This document shows positions 24,103 to 33,876 of a stretch of DNA of 64,000 bases, piece by piece. The stretch comes from Adiantum capillus-veneris (taxonomy: Eukaryota > Streptophyta > Polypodiopsida > Polypodiales > Pteridaceae), in assembly GCA_014529385.2 (NCBI GenBank), contig CM043942.1:36300469-36364468 (forward strand). Reading direction: 5' to 3'. Positions within the stretch are counted from its first letter, which is position 1, and each line of letters starts with the position of its first letter. The translations under genes and the position numbers were made by a program. Below the pieces are notes generated by a model that had not been told where the DNA came from, made no database searches, and saw only the letters and a program-made list of their open reading frames with translations.

Positions 24103-24976
24103 AGACATCTTACGTGTAGGATGTCTACAGGGTGATATGGGGGAAATTTTGGAATTTTGAGTTGACCAGTGTGTTCAAAAGGTAGGTTTTACCCTATTTT
24201 CACCTGGAAAGTGGAAATTTGACCATATCTTGACAGGATAAGGCCAGATAGACAGAAATTGCTAGACATCCTACCCAAATTGTGCCAACGCATTATTTTA
24301 AGACCAAAACCATAGGATTCCTGCATGAGGATGATCTGCATGATATATTGAGTGACTAAGAGAGGTTTCATCTCAATTGGGTGAGAAAATTGGGTTCTAA
24401 GCAGACTTGAGCACTTTTGACTGAAAAAAGGCTAGAACAACTAAAATTGGGGGCTTTTGAAATCCAAACCAAAATTTAAGCATACCACTGGGTTGCTGAC
24501 ATCAAGAGGAACCTGTGGATCAATTCTGGGGTCAAACAGGCCAAAAAGACATCCTACTCGTAGGATGTAATCTGTGTGATTTCGCACTCCAATTCAGTTT
24601 TGAGCATACCAAAGTGATCAGCACCTTAAGGAGAGTCTGTGCTTTGCATTTGAATCCATTTTGAGCAATAAGATATGCTACACGTAGAATGTCTTTTGCA
24701 TGAAATTCAAGCCAGAAACTGACTGTAGGCATAGCAGGGTGTTGTATAACCTGAGGCAAGCCTCCTAGTCAATTTTGGTCCAAATTGGGGTTGATTTGAC
24801 TAATCCCAACATCAGGCTATCGGAACAAATTTCTGATCCATTGACCAGCTTATAGGTGTCCAAATCAAAAAGTAAAAACAGATGTGGACTCAGCACATCA
24901 AGAGGAGTCTATAGTGTAAAAAGCCAAGCAAAACAAAGCAGGAGACATCCTACGCGTAGGATGTCTACTGGAAATT
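24103..24976. repeat. Palindrome-bearing diverged tandem repeats in Gypsy-B leader
   Basis: Copies of a palindrome with core CATCCTACGCGTAGGATG start at 24103, 24547, 24671 and 24953 (24 bp each); the last is perfect. Distances of 282-285 bp or a multiple link 24103, 24671 and 24953. A half-site at 24264 is 283 bp before 24547. Flanking text GCAYCAAGAGGARYCTRTRG recurs before the copies at 24547, 24671 and 24953. Most variants are CpG transitions in the central CGCG. Confidence 0.8.
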
Positions 24977-25177
24977 AGGGAAGAGAAAATTTGACTGAGG
25001 CTATACAGTGATGTTCCATTTGACTTAAGGGTTCCAGAACTTCTTTCAGAAGTGAATTTGGACCTTGTTTGACCTTTTGACCGAGTAAAGACAGAATTAA
25101 GACTTTTTCAGGTAAATTGATCGACATCCAAGGGAAGTACAGTTCCAGATTAGCAGACCTAATCAAGAACATCAGAA

Positions 25178-25209
25178 GTGTATAAATACAGTAGTGGCTG
25201 AGGTTAACT
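25178..25209 (+). promoter_or_regulatory. Candidate TATA box of Gypsy-B
   Basis: GTGTATAAATACAG at about 25178-25191 is a good plant TATA element about 370 bp (without the inserted Copia) before the first gag ATG. If real, 24057-25209 is at least partly promoter or LTR rather than transcribed leader. Confidence 0.35.
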
Positions 25210-25436
25210 TGTTACCATATACATGTGGTAGTGATGTGTGTGAACACACTAGGACCGCCGGGGCATTTTTTCCCTCTTTAGGAGGTTTTTTCCCCCGTGC
25301 ATTGTATATACGCCCATCACTCTAGGGCTATCTATCTTTCCATTGCACACTAAGTAACACACTCTCTATTGTGTGCCTTGAGCTTCCTTCGTCTTCTCCA
25401 AGCTGTGTGTGTTTCTCTGCAACCCTAATTCCAACA
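25210..25436 (+). repeat. Young Copia 5' LTR (227 bp)
   Basis: TGTTACCATATACATGTGG to CCAACA. Side-by-side reading against 30161-30387 showed no difference. It contains a CTTTAGGAGG and a TTTTTTCCCCC tract and a GTATATAC motif that may serve as TATA. Confidence 0.95.
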
Positions 25437-25438
25437 AT

Positions 25439-25450
25439 TGGTATCAGAGC
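25439..25450 (+). promoter_or_regulatory. Young Copia primer-binding site
   Basis: TGGTATCAGAGC, the initiator-Met tRNA complement typical of plant Copia elements, begins 2 bp inside the LTR. Confidence 0.92.
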
Positions 25451-25798
25451 AGGTCACGTCCTCCCGGGCTTAGTCGCCAGCTGCTCCAGCACACGCCTGC
25501 TCACTTTCTCCGATTTCAGTGAGCTTTGGCAAGCGTTCGCAGGTCGACAAATATTTTGGGGGAGCTCAAAGAGCTTGGTCTGCTCAGAATTTTGATTTGG
25601 GCTCATTTCGGCCTCCGTTTCCACTACGGGCAGTACTGCACAGGTTATTTCGTCATTTTGTGCAGATTTTCTGTCAGTGCCGTTTTCTACATAACAGGTG
25701 CCTTATAGTCTTCTACGGTTTGTGCTATATAACACAAGTTGTTCCCGCTCCATTTCTCCTATTTTCGGGCAGTTTTCACATCAGGTGCAGCATTTACC

Positions 25799-28228
25799 AT
25801 GGCTGACAACAACAACACAGATGTGTTCAAGATGTTTGCTGCTGAGGACAGGTTGGATGGGGACAACTACCCTATGTGGGCTTATATGATGCAACACGTT
25901 CTTGTGTCAAAAGGTGTCTGGAACATTGTGCAGGGCATTGATGTACGTCCTGGTTCTGAAGATGTAGGCGATATTGAGGATGTTGCAGGTCTTGCTGCAA
26001 GGATTGCAGCTGTTAGAGTTGTTTTGCCTACAGCAGAACAAGCTCGTTGGGATGTTAAGGATGCGCAGGCTCATGCATTGATTGCGTTGTCTGTGAAGCG
26101 CACCATTATTCCTCACATCCGTTCAGCAAAATCTGCAAAACAGGCTTGGGATATTCTAGCAGGTCTTTATGCAAGCCGCAATGAGGCTAAAATTGCTTTG
26201 CTGCGTAAAGAGCTAGAGTCGAAGATTATGCATGAGGAAGATGATATGGACACTTTCCTTGCTAGTGTCAAGGATATCAATGAGCAACTCATTTCTGCAG
26301 GTGAAGTCATTTCTGACAGTTCCCTTGTGCAGACTGTTCTTGATGCCTTACCAGATTCCTACCAAACTTTTGCTAGTACTTGGAGACTGATGACCCAAGG
26401 AAATCCTGAAGTTGTCAAGTTTGATGCATTATGCACATTGCTGTTGCAAGAGTCACTTTCTAGAAAAAACAGGACTAGGCAGCGTGCAGTTGAACAGGCT
26501 TTTATTGCTTCTCAAAGAAAGGGTGGTAACAGTAATGCAGCCACTTCTTATGGTTCTGCTGCGAGTGGCAAAAATTCTGTTCCTAATGCTTCTGCTGGCA
26601 GCACTTCGTCTGGCAATTCTGGTGATAAGGGCAAAAAGAAGATGCGTTGCCATTATTGTAAAGCCAATGATCACTTGATCAAGTCGTGTCCTAAGTTGAA
26701 GGCCAAAGAGGCTAAGAAGAAAGAGGGTGGTTCCACTGCAAATGCTGGTTCCACTACAAATGCAGCCATTGTTGAGTCTTCTGTGAAAGGAGATTGTGAT
26801 GCTGATGTTGATGCAGAATGGGCTTTTAGCGCAGAGTGCACTTACAATCCTGCTGTCCATGATGCATGCTTGTCAGTTGCTGCAGATTCACATGTGTGGT
26901 ATTTCGACAGTGGTGCTACAAAGCACATTACCTCACATCGTGAATTGTTTACCTCTCTCGAGTCTGTCCCTCATGGGAATTCAGTCACTTGTGCCAACAA
27001 CGCCTCTTATCCAGTTCAGGGAGTTGGAAAGATTGTGCTCACTGCTGCTAATGGCAGTTCCTTCACACTTGTTGATGCACTTTATGTACCTGGGATCAAG
27101 AAGAATCTATTGTCTGTATCCGCACTTGCTAGACTTGGACTTGTAGTCAAATTTGTGGATGACAGATGTACAGTTCATGATCTCAGTTTTGGTGATGAAA
27201 TTGTTGCATCTGGGCTTTTGTGCCGTGGGCTGTATAAGCTCACTTTGTATGACAAGTGTGGACAAAATTTTGCAAATGCTGTTGCAGATTCACGGGCTAT
27301 TTCAGATGCAAAACTTTGGCATGCACGTTTTGGTCATCTGAATTTTGCCAGTTTGCTGCGTTTGCAGAAATCTGATATGGTTGCTTCTTTGCCGCCTCTT
27401 GAAGCACCTATCAAACATGTTTGTGAAGGCTGTATTCTGGGTAAAATGCAGCGTTCTAAGTTTCCAAAGGATGGTTCAGTTAGGGCCACATGCAGGTTGC
27501 AGCTTGTGCATAGTGATGTTTGTGGGCCCATGCAAACTCCGTCCTTGGGCAATTACCTGTACTTCGTGACTTTCATTGATGATTACTCCAGGCATGCATG
27601 GGTATTTCCGCTTAAAGCAAAGTCCGAAGTTTTTATGTGCTTCAAACAATTTTTGGCTATGGCTGAAAATGTCTCAAAATGTACTATGGGCACCCTCCGT
27701 TCCGATCGAGGGGGGGAGTATATGTCTCATGAATTTAATGCATTTCTGGCTAGTCGTGGGATAAAACACCAATGTACAGTGCCTTATACACCTCAGCAAA
27801 ATGGTGTTGCTGAGAGGAAAAACAGGTCACTAACGGAAATGGCACGATGTATGGTCAAAAGTCAAGCTTTGCCGCATTCTTTTTGGCTTGAGGCCATCAT
27901 GTGTGCCACTTATGTACTTAACAGGTGTCCTACGAAAGCTTTGCAGTCTATTACTCCATATGAAGCATGGCATGATAGAAAACCTTCTATTGAGCACATG
28001 CGTGTTTTTGGCTGTTTGGCATATGCTTTGGTGCCACAAGTGCAGCGCAGAAAATTGGATGATAAGGCTGTCAAATGTATTTTTGTTGGTTATAGTGCTG
28101 AAAGCAAAGGTTACAGGTTGTATCATCCGCAAACAAAACGTATTTTGGTTTCACGGGATGTAGTGTTTGTGGAAGATTCTGTTCAACCCTTGCTGTCATG
28201 TACTAGAGACAATAATGTAAGCTCATAG
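25799..28228 (+). CDS. Copia Gag, protease and integrase polyprotein (809 aa)
   Basis: The chosen start is MADNNNTDVFKMF at 25799, because the decayed copies begin at the same codon; an upstream in-frame ATG at 25739 is not needed. In order: Gag of the UBN2 type (1-265), CCHC zinc knuckle CHYCKANDHLIKSC (about 284-297), aspartic protease with FDSGAT (Asp about 370), pre-integrase domain with WHARFGHL, and integrase with Asp573, Asp636 and Glu672 (35 residues between the last two). The product packages RNA, processes itself and inserts cDNA. It ends at TAG 28226-28228, after which the same frame continues into RT. Confidence 0.95.
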   Translation: MADNNNTDVFKMFAAEDRLDGDNYPMWAYMMQHVLVSKGVWNIVQGIDVRPGSEDVGDIEDVAGLAARIAAVRVVLPTAEQARWDVKDAQAHALIALSVKRTIIPHIRSAKSAKQAWDILAGLYASRNEAKIALLRKELESKIMHEEDDMDTFLASVKDINEQLISAGEVISDSSLVQTVLDALPDSYQTFASTWRLMTQGNPEVVKFDALCTLLLQESLSRKNRTRQRAVEQAFIASQRKGGNSNAATSYGSAASGKNSVPNASAGSTSSGNSGDKGKKKMRCHYCKANDHLIKSCPKLKAKEAKKKEGGSTANAGSTTNAAIVESSVKGDCDADVDAEWAFSAECTYNPAVHDACLSVAADSHVWYFDSGATKHITSHRELFTSLESVPHGNSVTCANNASYPVQGVGKIVLTAANGSSFTLVDALYVPGIKKNLLSVSALARLGLVVKFVDDRCTVHDLSFGDEIVASGLLCRGLYKLTLYDKCGQNFANAVADSRAISDAKLWHARFGHLNFASLLRLQKSDMVASLPPLEAPIKHVCEGCILGKMQRSKFPKDGSVRATCRLQLVHSDVCGPMQTPSLGNYLYFVTFIDDYSRHAWVFPLKAKSEVFMCFKQFLAMAENVSKCTMGTLRSDRGGEYMSHEFNAFLASRGIKHQCTVPYTPQQNGVAERKNRSLTEMARCMVKSQALPHSFWLEAIMCATYVLNRCPTKALQSITPYEAWHDRKPSIEHMRVFGCLAYALVPQVQRRKLDDKAVKCIFVGYSAESKGYRLYHPQTKRILVSRDVVFVEDSVQPLLSCTRDNNVSS
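28226..28228 (+). other. In-frame TAG between integrase and RT
   Basis: One amber codon in the context GCTCATAGGACATTTATGAC separates two otherwise continuous open regions. The decayed Copia-1 has the identical context at about 11275-11294. Candidate splice signals (GTAAGC at 28217, TTTTCAG ending at 28260) would remove 44 bp and put the downstream part out of frame, so splicing there does not rescue it. Confidence 0.85.
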
Positions 28229-30085
28229 GACATTTATGACACTTTGTTGCCTCTTTTCAGTGGTGGAAATACGAATGTAAGTTCCAATGAGGCAAATGTA
28301 CAGCCTATGGGGGTTTCTGAAAATGTTTTAGAACAGCCTATTACTGATGCAGATGTACATGATGTACTTGATGAGGAAAGGGCTGAAAATGAGCAGGCTA
28401 GAGGTATGCCAAAATGGCTGGTGCACACTTTGCGTGACAGTAAATTGGATGCACCTTTATCTAGTCGTACTCGTTCAGGCTCTCGCCATGCATCTTATGC
28501 ATCAGATTGTTATGCTTTGGCTGTGTCTAGTTTACATGATGTTGAGGAGCCTCTGTCTTTTGATGAAGCACAGAATTCAGAAAATTGGATTGCTGCCATG
28601 AAATCAGAATATGATGCACTTATAGAGAATGACACATGGACTTTATGTGATTTGCCTCCTGGCAAAAAGGCCATTGGTACGAAGTGGGTTTACAAGTTGA
28701 AACGCAAGCCGGATGGTGAGATCGATCGCCATAAGGCTCGACTTGTTGCAAAGGGTTATGCACAACAAAAAGGCATAGATTATGAAGAGACTTTTGCTCC
28801 CACTTGTCGTATGACTACTGTGCGTTTTCTATGTGCATTGGCAGCTCATTTTGGTTGGGATGTACATCAATCAGACATTGTTACTGCTTTCTTGAATGGT
28901 GACATATTTGAGGAAGTTTATGTAACGCAGCCTCGCGGTTTTTTCATAAAAGGACAAGAGGACAAAGTGTGCAAATGTAAGAAGGCTTTGTATGGGTTGA
29001 AGCAATCTCCTCGTGCTTGGTATGAGAAAGCTGACACTCATTTGGTTAAACGAGGCTTTCGTAACAGTCCAACAGAAAGCACATTGTATGTAAAGCGTGA
29101 GGATGATGTATTTCTCATTGTGGTTCTTTATGTTGATGATTTGCTAATCACTGGACCAAATGAGAGACATATTGCTGAATTTAAGGCTGATTTGAATGCT
29201 ACTTTCAAGATGAAAGATTTGGGGCTGTTGCATCATTACTTGGGTATACAGTTTAAGCAGTGTGATGGTGGTATTGCCTTGTGTCAGAAAAGTTACATAG
29301 AGACATTGCTATGTAAGTTTGGACTTGAGGATTGCAAACCTATTGCCACTCCCATGGAAACAGGTTTGAAGTTGAGTCTACATGATGCTGGCGATCCTGC
29401 TGATGTCACTCTTTACCAAACTGCTGTTGGCTGCCTCATTTATGTATGCAACACGAGGCCAGATATTCAGTTTGCAGTCTCGCAGGTCAGCAGATTTATG
29501 CATAGCCCAGGGTCTAAGCATTGGCCGGCTATCAAGAGGATTTTCCGCTACCTTAGTGGCACTTTACATCTTGGCTTGTTTTATCCCAAGGGGGGATCAT
29601 TGCCGCCAGACTTACATGCTTTTTCGGACTCAGATTGGGCTGGTTGTTTTGACACGCGAGTGTCCACAAGTGGTTTTTGTTTCATGCTTGGCAGTTCATG
29701 TATATCATGGTTGAGCAAGAAGCAACCTACTGTGGCCACTTCGAGTTGTGAGGCTGAGTACAGGGCAGTCTTCACAGCTACGGTTGAGTGTGTATGGCTC
29801 AGACGCCTTATGGCTGACTTGGGTGTTGGACAGGACACTGCCAACACTATCTACACTGACAGTCAGAGCGCATTGGCAGTTGCGAGGAACCCAGTTTTTC
29901 ATGCTCGCACAAAGCACATTGAGGTGCATTACCACTATGTCAGGGAGAGGCTCTCAGCAGGAGAGATCAGCTTGGCTTATGTGCCAACACAGGACAACCT
30001 TGCAGATCTTTTCACAAAGGCATTGTCTCGTGAGAAGCTTGAAGCTTTCCGCAAAGCTTTGGGCTTACTCCCCTGTGTGGACTGA
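28229..30085 (+). CDS. Copia reverse transcriptase and RNase H
   Basis: The region opens immediately after the TAG and stays open to 30085; there is no obvious initiator Met near its start, so it depends on readthrough or on another route. RT motifs are KARLVAKGYAQQKGIDYEET, SDIVTAFLNGDIFEEVY, GLKQSPRAWY and VVLYVDDLLITG (Tyr about residue 296 counted from 28244). RNase H motifs are FSDSDWAGC, SSCEAEYRA, IYTDSQSAL and KHIEVHYHYVRE. All catalytic residues I can identify are present. The enzyme copies element RNA into DNA in the particle. Confidence 0.93.
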   Translation, partial: DIYDTLLPLFSGGNTNVSSNEANVQPMGVSENVLEQPITDADVHDVLDEERAENEQARGMPKWLVHTLRDSKLDAPLSSRTRSGSRHASYASDCYALAVSSLHDVEEPLSFDEAQNSENWIAAMKSEYDALIENDTWTLCDLPPGKKAIGTKWVYKLKRKPDGEIDRHKARLVAKGYAQQKGIDYEETFAPTCRMTTVRFLCALAAHFGWDVHQSDIVTAFLNGDIFEEVYVTQPRGFFIKGQEDKVCKCKKALYGLKQSPRAWYEKADTHLVKRGFRNSPTESTLYVKREDDVFLIVVLYVDDLLITGPNERHIAEFKADLNATFKMKDLGLLHHYLGIQFKQCDGGIALCQKSYIETLLCKFGLEDCKPIATPMETGLKLSLHDAGDPADVTLYQTAVGCLIYVCNTRPDIQFAVSQVSRFMHSPGSKHWPAIKRIFRYLSGTLHLGLFYPKGGSLPPDLHAFSDSDWAGCFDTRVSTSGFCFMLGSSCISWLSKKQPTVATSSCEAEYRAVFTATVECVWLRRLMADLGVGQDTANTIYTDSQSALAVARNPVFHARTKHIEVHYHYVRERLSAGEISLAYVPTQDNLADLFTKALSREKLEAFRKALGLLPCVD

Positions 30086-30148
30086 TCCTGTCCTCAGGGC
30101 ATGGCACTTCCCTTTACTCATGTGCCAGCTCTCGTTCACCGCATCACT

Positions 30149-30160
30149 CCAGGGGGGATT
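30149..30160 (+). promoter_or_regulatory. Young Copia polypurine tract
   Basis: CCAGGGGGGATT directly precedes the TG of the 3' LTR. Confidence 0.85.
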
Positions 30161-30387
30161 TGTTACCATATACATGTGGTAGTGATGTGTGTGAACACAC
30201 TAGGACCGCCGGGGCATTTTTTCCCTCTTTAGGAGGTTTTTTCCCCCGTGCATTGTATATACGCCCATCACTCTAGGGCTATCTATCTTTCCATTGCACA
30301 CTAAGTAACACACTCTCTATTGTGTGCCTTGAGCTTCCTTCGTCTTCTCCAAGCTGTGTGTGTTTCTCTGCAACCCTAATTCCAACA
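30161..30387 (+). repeat. Young Copia 3' LTR (227 bp)
   Basis: Reads the same as the 5' LTR; followed by TAACT, the target duplication. Confidence 0.95.
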
Positions 30388-30525
30388 TAACTCTCCAGTT
30401 ATACCAATCATTACTAAGATCACCTCTAACGGTTAAATGCTTTGATTCGATTGCCGAAATTAAACACTTGTGTTCAGGTATATTCAGCAGCAAAGCAAGA
30501 AGTTGTGCGGAGACTGATCCTTTGC

Positions 30526-30533
30526 CAGGTGAG
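30526..30533 (+). promoter_or_regulatory. Candidate splice donor in Gypsy-B leader
   Basis: CAGGTGAGT-like sequence (TTTGCCAGGTGAGTGG) about 40 bp before the gag ATG is close to a consensus 5' splice site. No partner acceptor was established. Confidence 0.25.
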
Positions 30534-30569
30534 TGGTTGGATTTGTGTTAAGTTGCATTTCTAAGTTTG

Positions 30570-31688
30570 ATGAATTTAAGATCAGGAAGACACATTTTTA
30601 GAGACCAAAAGGTGGCAGGTGATCAAGGTAGTTTAGTATCCACTGAGGAGAGTGTAACTCAGGCAAGGCTAGATCCACTAGCACCAATTATTGAGGAGGG
30701 TAGTGATACTGACACTTCATCAAACAAATCCTTCTGCATGATGGGTAGTCAACATCCAGGAGGTTTCACCTATGACGGACCAATACAAAGGGGAAGCACC
30801 TCTCTAAATCCTTTGAATGATTCCAAGTTCACTGTTGTAATCTTCTTAAAAGGAACAAACTCAAGGGGAGCCCTCGTTTATTCTGACTATCGAGGATGCA
30901 AGTGTATTTGTATTGAAGAAAGGCCGGCTCAGAGACTAGAAGTAATTCGAGTCTATGATGATGGAGATAGATTCCGAGACGAAAAGGGGAACCACTATCT
31001 AATAGTTAGTAACCCTGAGGATTACAATAGATATGGAGATAACGTGGCGAAAGGGAAAATGGTTTCAGAAACTCAAGAACCGCCTCCAAACATTGATCGA
31101 CCTGGAGCGCTTTTTATGTATGATAAGAAAACAACCACGGTTTCAACTTATAATGAGAATGTGGGAATTTACAAGCATGAGAGCAAGGGAATAGTCTCTT
31201 ACTTTCGTTGCAAAGAACCCTATCCAAACAAATTAAGCAAAGAAAAGGTTCTTTACTTATTCTCTTATGAAATTGCTATGGGGAAGGATATTGTTTTTGT
31301 TGATAGATACGGGCAAGAATACAAACGTATTCTCCCAGAGGAGGTAGAAAAGGCAACAGTTTCAAGAGCATCAACATATGCCCCCGATGAAGTGCCAAGA
31401 GCCACCTACACCCCTAGCAAGTTGACAAATCCCTTTGCAGAAGATTATGATGCGATCTCACATTCTACCCAACAGCAGACATTCAACAACCAGAGCCAAC
31501 CAGCAACCCAGCCATCATTGCAGCCATGGCTTCGACAGAGTGCAACATTAGAACAAGACCAAAACCAATATGGTTATCAAGCCGCACAAGGGCTAAGGGA
31601 TTTACAAGAACCACCACTCTATTCACGGTATCAAGGCGAGAGTAAACCAAAAACTCAAGGGTCAACAGAGCCTGGTTACCACCCATAG
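30570..31688 (+). pseudogene. Gypsy-B gag N-terminal domain
   Basis: The frame from ATG 30570 (MNLRSGRHIFRDQK) is open for about 372 codons. It has a Ser/Thr/acidic start, a compact middle (VVIFLKGTNSRGALVYSD, RLEVIRVYDDGDRF, GKDIVFVDRYGQEYK) and a Gln-rich end. I do not recognise the domain. The opening residues resemble MNLRSSRVLGNSI of the minus-strand Gypsy-D gag at 55366, so it belongs to this Gypsy lineage and is not host-derived by chance. The capsid-like part follows in another frame, implying a frameshift around 31690-31820. Confidence 0.7.
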
Positions 31689-31819
31689 AACTAGTTCGAA
31701 GAGATGAACCATCTCCTACAAGAACCATCAAAAATTATGGCTTAGGAGCACCACTGGGAGAGGAACCCGCCTACTACAAAAGGCCAGAGGAGGTATATCG
31801 ATTAGGACGAGGAGATCCA

Positions 31820-33300
31820 ATGATGAGATTTGTAGACCATCATAGGATTAGACCTTCTCAGGTGCAAAAATGGGTAAACAAGAAATACACGGGAAACAGA
31901 GATCCTAGAGATCATGTACCAGCCTTTGTGCATGTAATTAGAGCTAAAGAGGTGTTAGACTTTCCTACCCAAATTGCAGGGTTTGGACTAACCCTAGAGG
32001 ATGACACTGCTACTTGGTTTGACTCTGTGGAGCGTAGAGACTTTGAGTCTATGGAGGAGGTGTTTGACGAGTTTATTGAGGAATTCTCACAAAGGGGGAT
32101 AGCTCATAATACAGTCTCACAAATCCATAAATTCAAACAGAAAGACAGAGAATCTGTGCAAAAGGCAACCCTACGACTAAAAAGATATGTTAAGTTCTGC
32201 CCTGTGGAAGAACTGCCAACTCAGTCCATACTTATGCTTATATTTATCCAAGGACTAAGGAATGCAGATCTCCAGAAGGACTTACATATGAAGAGGAGCA
32301 CGACGTTAAATGCGTTAACTAAGGAGGCTCTTTACCTTGTGGACAATTGTGCGGTCTACAAAGAGGGTGAATTCAAGGATCTCGACGATGATTCATCCTC
32401 ACAACAAAGTGGAAGCAAGTCTTCTAAGATAGCACCGAAAGGAGAAGTAGATGTAAGCCAGGAGCAGCTTGTAGAGGAAGTGCTAAAAAAGATTAACTTG
32501 TACGCCAAACCACAGGCTAAACAGCCCAAGTGGTGTGCTATTGAACAAAAATGGACAAACCATGGGGTGGAGGAATGCTATTATAACAAGGGATATGTGA
32601 GAGAACGACCGTATGCTCCCCAAACTCAGGTAGCATCTCCTCAACTTCCACCGATGCCTAGGTATCAAGCAGGCAACCTACCAGGACTTGTAGGTGTAGA
32701 AAGACCACAACCAGTGTTGGGGCAGCAACCACCCCTACCAGGATTATGACCAGTTGGCATAAGATACACACCAACAGTAATCAAATGAGAAGAGAAGGCT
32801 TTGGTGCCTATGCATGCATATTACGAAGATCCCAATGGATATGCTGAAAATCCTGTCTATTATCCACCGGAAGAACCCTCAACGCCAGAACCATGGAGCA
32901 TGATAGGAAGTGAAGGACCACCTACAGCTGTACAGGCAGCAGGAGAAGGAAGATATAGCTTGGATGAATGAACATTGTTGTTTATATCCAACGGAGGCAT
33001 GGGAGGGCAGAGACATGCATACCAACAAAGAGGAGCTCAAGGAGCACCTCAAAAGCCTAAAGGACCCTGTTACAAGTGTGGTGGAGACCATTGGCTAAGA
33101 GATTGTCCTCATGATGAAATCATTAGAATCAACGCATATTGCACCGAGTGTGGAATTACTCATTTAATTCCTGATTTCCCAAAGAACCCGAGAAAAGGAG
33201 CTAAAACTACCTTGAACATGTTGGAAGCAGTGCCTTCCAGTGGAGGGTCGAAAAACGAGACAATAATACCTATTCAGGCAGTGACACGAGCTTAAGCTCA
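31820..33300 (+). pseudogene. Gypsy-B gag capsid and double zinc knuckle
   Basis: VQKWVNKKYTGNRDPRDHV to IFIQGLRNADLQKDLHMK is a typical Gypsy Gag capsid region (31820-32350). QPVLGQQPPLPG marks a Pro-rich linker shared with Gypsy-D. After TGA stops (32747 and downstream) the same frame gives the knuckle CYKCGGDHWLRDC (CX2CX3HX4C), and CTECGITHLIPDF, a second knuckle whose last Cys is Phe. The product would bind and package RNA; stops make it inactive. Confidence 0.85.
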
Positions 33301-33393
33301 AAGAATGACGAATGAACCCATAATTGAAGAGCCAAAAACCAATGCCCCAAATCAGAAACGAAAAATCATAGAAGCACTTGGAAAGCTAGAAAG

Positions 33394-33876
33394 GTGCGTA
33401 TGAAAGCTAGGAGAGCACTAGAGCAAACGGCTCTATCCGAGGAGTTAAAACACACAAAGGATAGATTAGAGCGGTTAGAGGATCTAGCTAGCCTAGGCTC
33501 ACACACTGGGGCAACCATAGCACCCAAGGAAATAGCAGAACCCAAAAGTGCAGGATCAGGAGGATCATTGTTGGCAGAAAAGTTAAATGAGCAGTTAGAT
33601 GCACTTCTAAAAGCTTACGAAGCCAGACTCAAAAAGAACCAAACCCAAGAGCAAAGATGGATGACTTATCCATATGCTAAAATAGAAAAACAGAGGTTGG
33701 AAATGTGTAGAACGATGATTGAAACAGCTCAATCCTTGATAGAAAACCCGCTTGGTAAACCTGCAAGTTGGCATGAAGTACCAGCTCCAACCCCTATCAA
33801 ACCAACTTTAGAGAAACAATTAGAAAGAAGGAAAGACTCACTAATGCCTCTGAGTCTAGGGGAGAGCCTATTATAG
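33394..33876 (+). pseudogene. Gypsy-B charged coiled-coil linker
   Basis: 160 codons rich in Lys, Glu, Leu and Gln (EELKHTKDRLERLEDLASL, KLNEQLDALLKAYEARLK), probably helical, between zinc knuckles and protease. It changes frame relative to both neighbours. No domain is assigned; part of the Gag-Pol junction. Confidence 0.5.

Larger units (their letters stand above)
25210..30387 (+). mobile_element. Young, near-intact Ty1/Copia element (5,178 bp)
   Basis: The two 227-bp LTRs (25210-25436, 30161-30387) read as identical. A 5-bp target duplication TAACT flanks them (25205-25209, 30388-30392). A primer-binding site, polypurine tract and complete Gag-Pol domain order (Gag, zinc knuckle, protease, integrase, RT, RNase H) are present. 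The only break is one in-frame TAG between integrase and RT. It inserted into the Gypsy-B leader. Copia-1 and Copia-3 in this window are older members of the same family. Confidence 0.97.

Noticed and set aside
26453-26860. 135-codon minus ORF and other long antisense frames inside the young Copia
   Set aside because: Opposite-strand shadows of a well supported gag-pol frame, with no motif of their own.
28217-28260. A 44-bp intron removing the TAG in the young Copia
   Set aside because: Borders look good, but 44 is not a multiple of three; the downstream RT would be out of frame and meets a stop within about ten codons.
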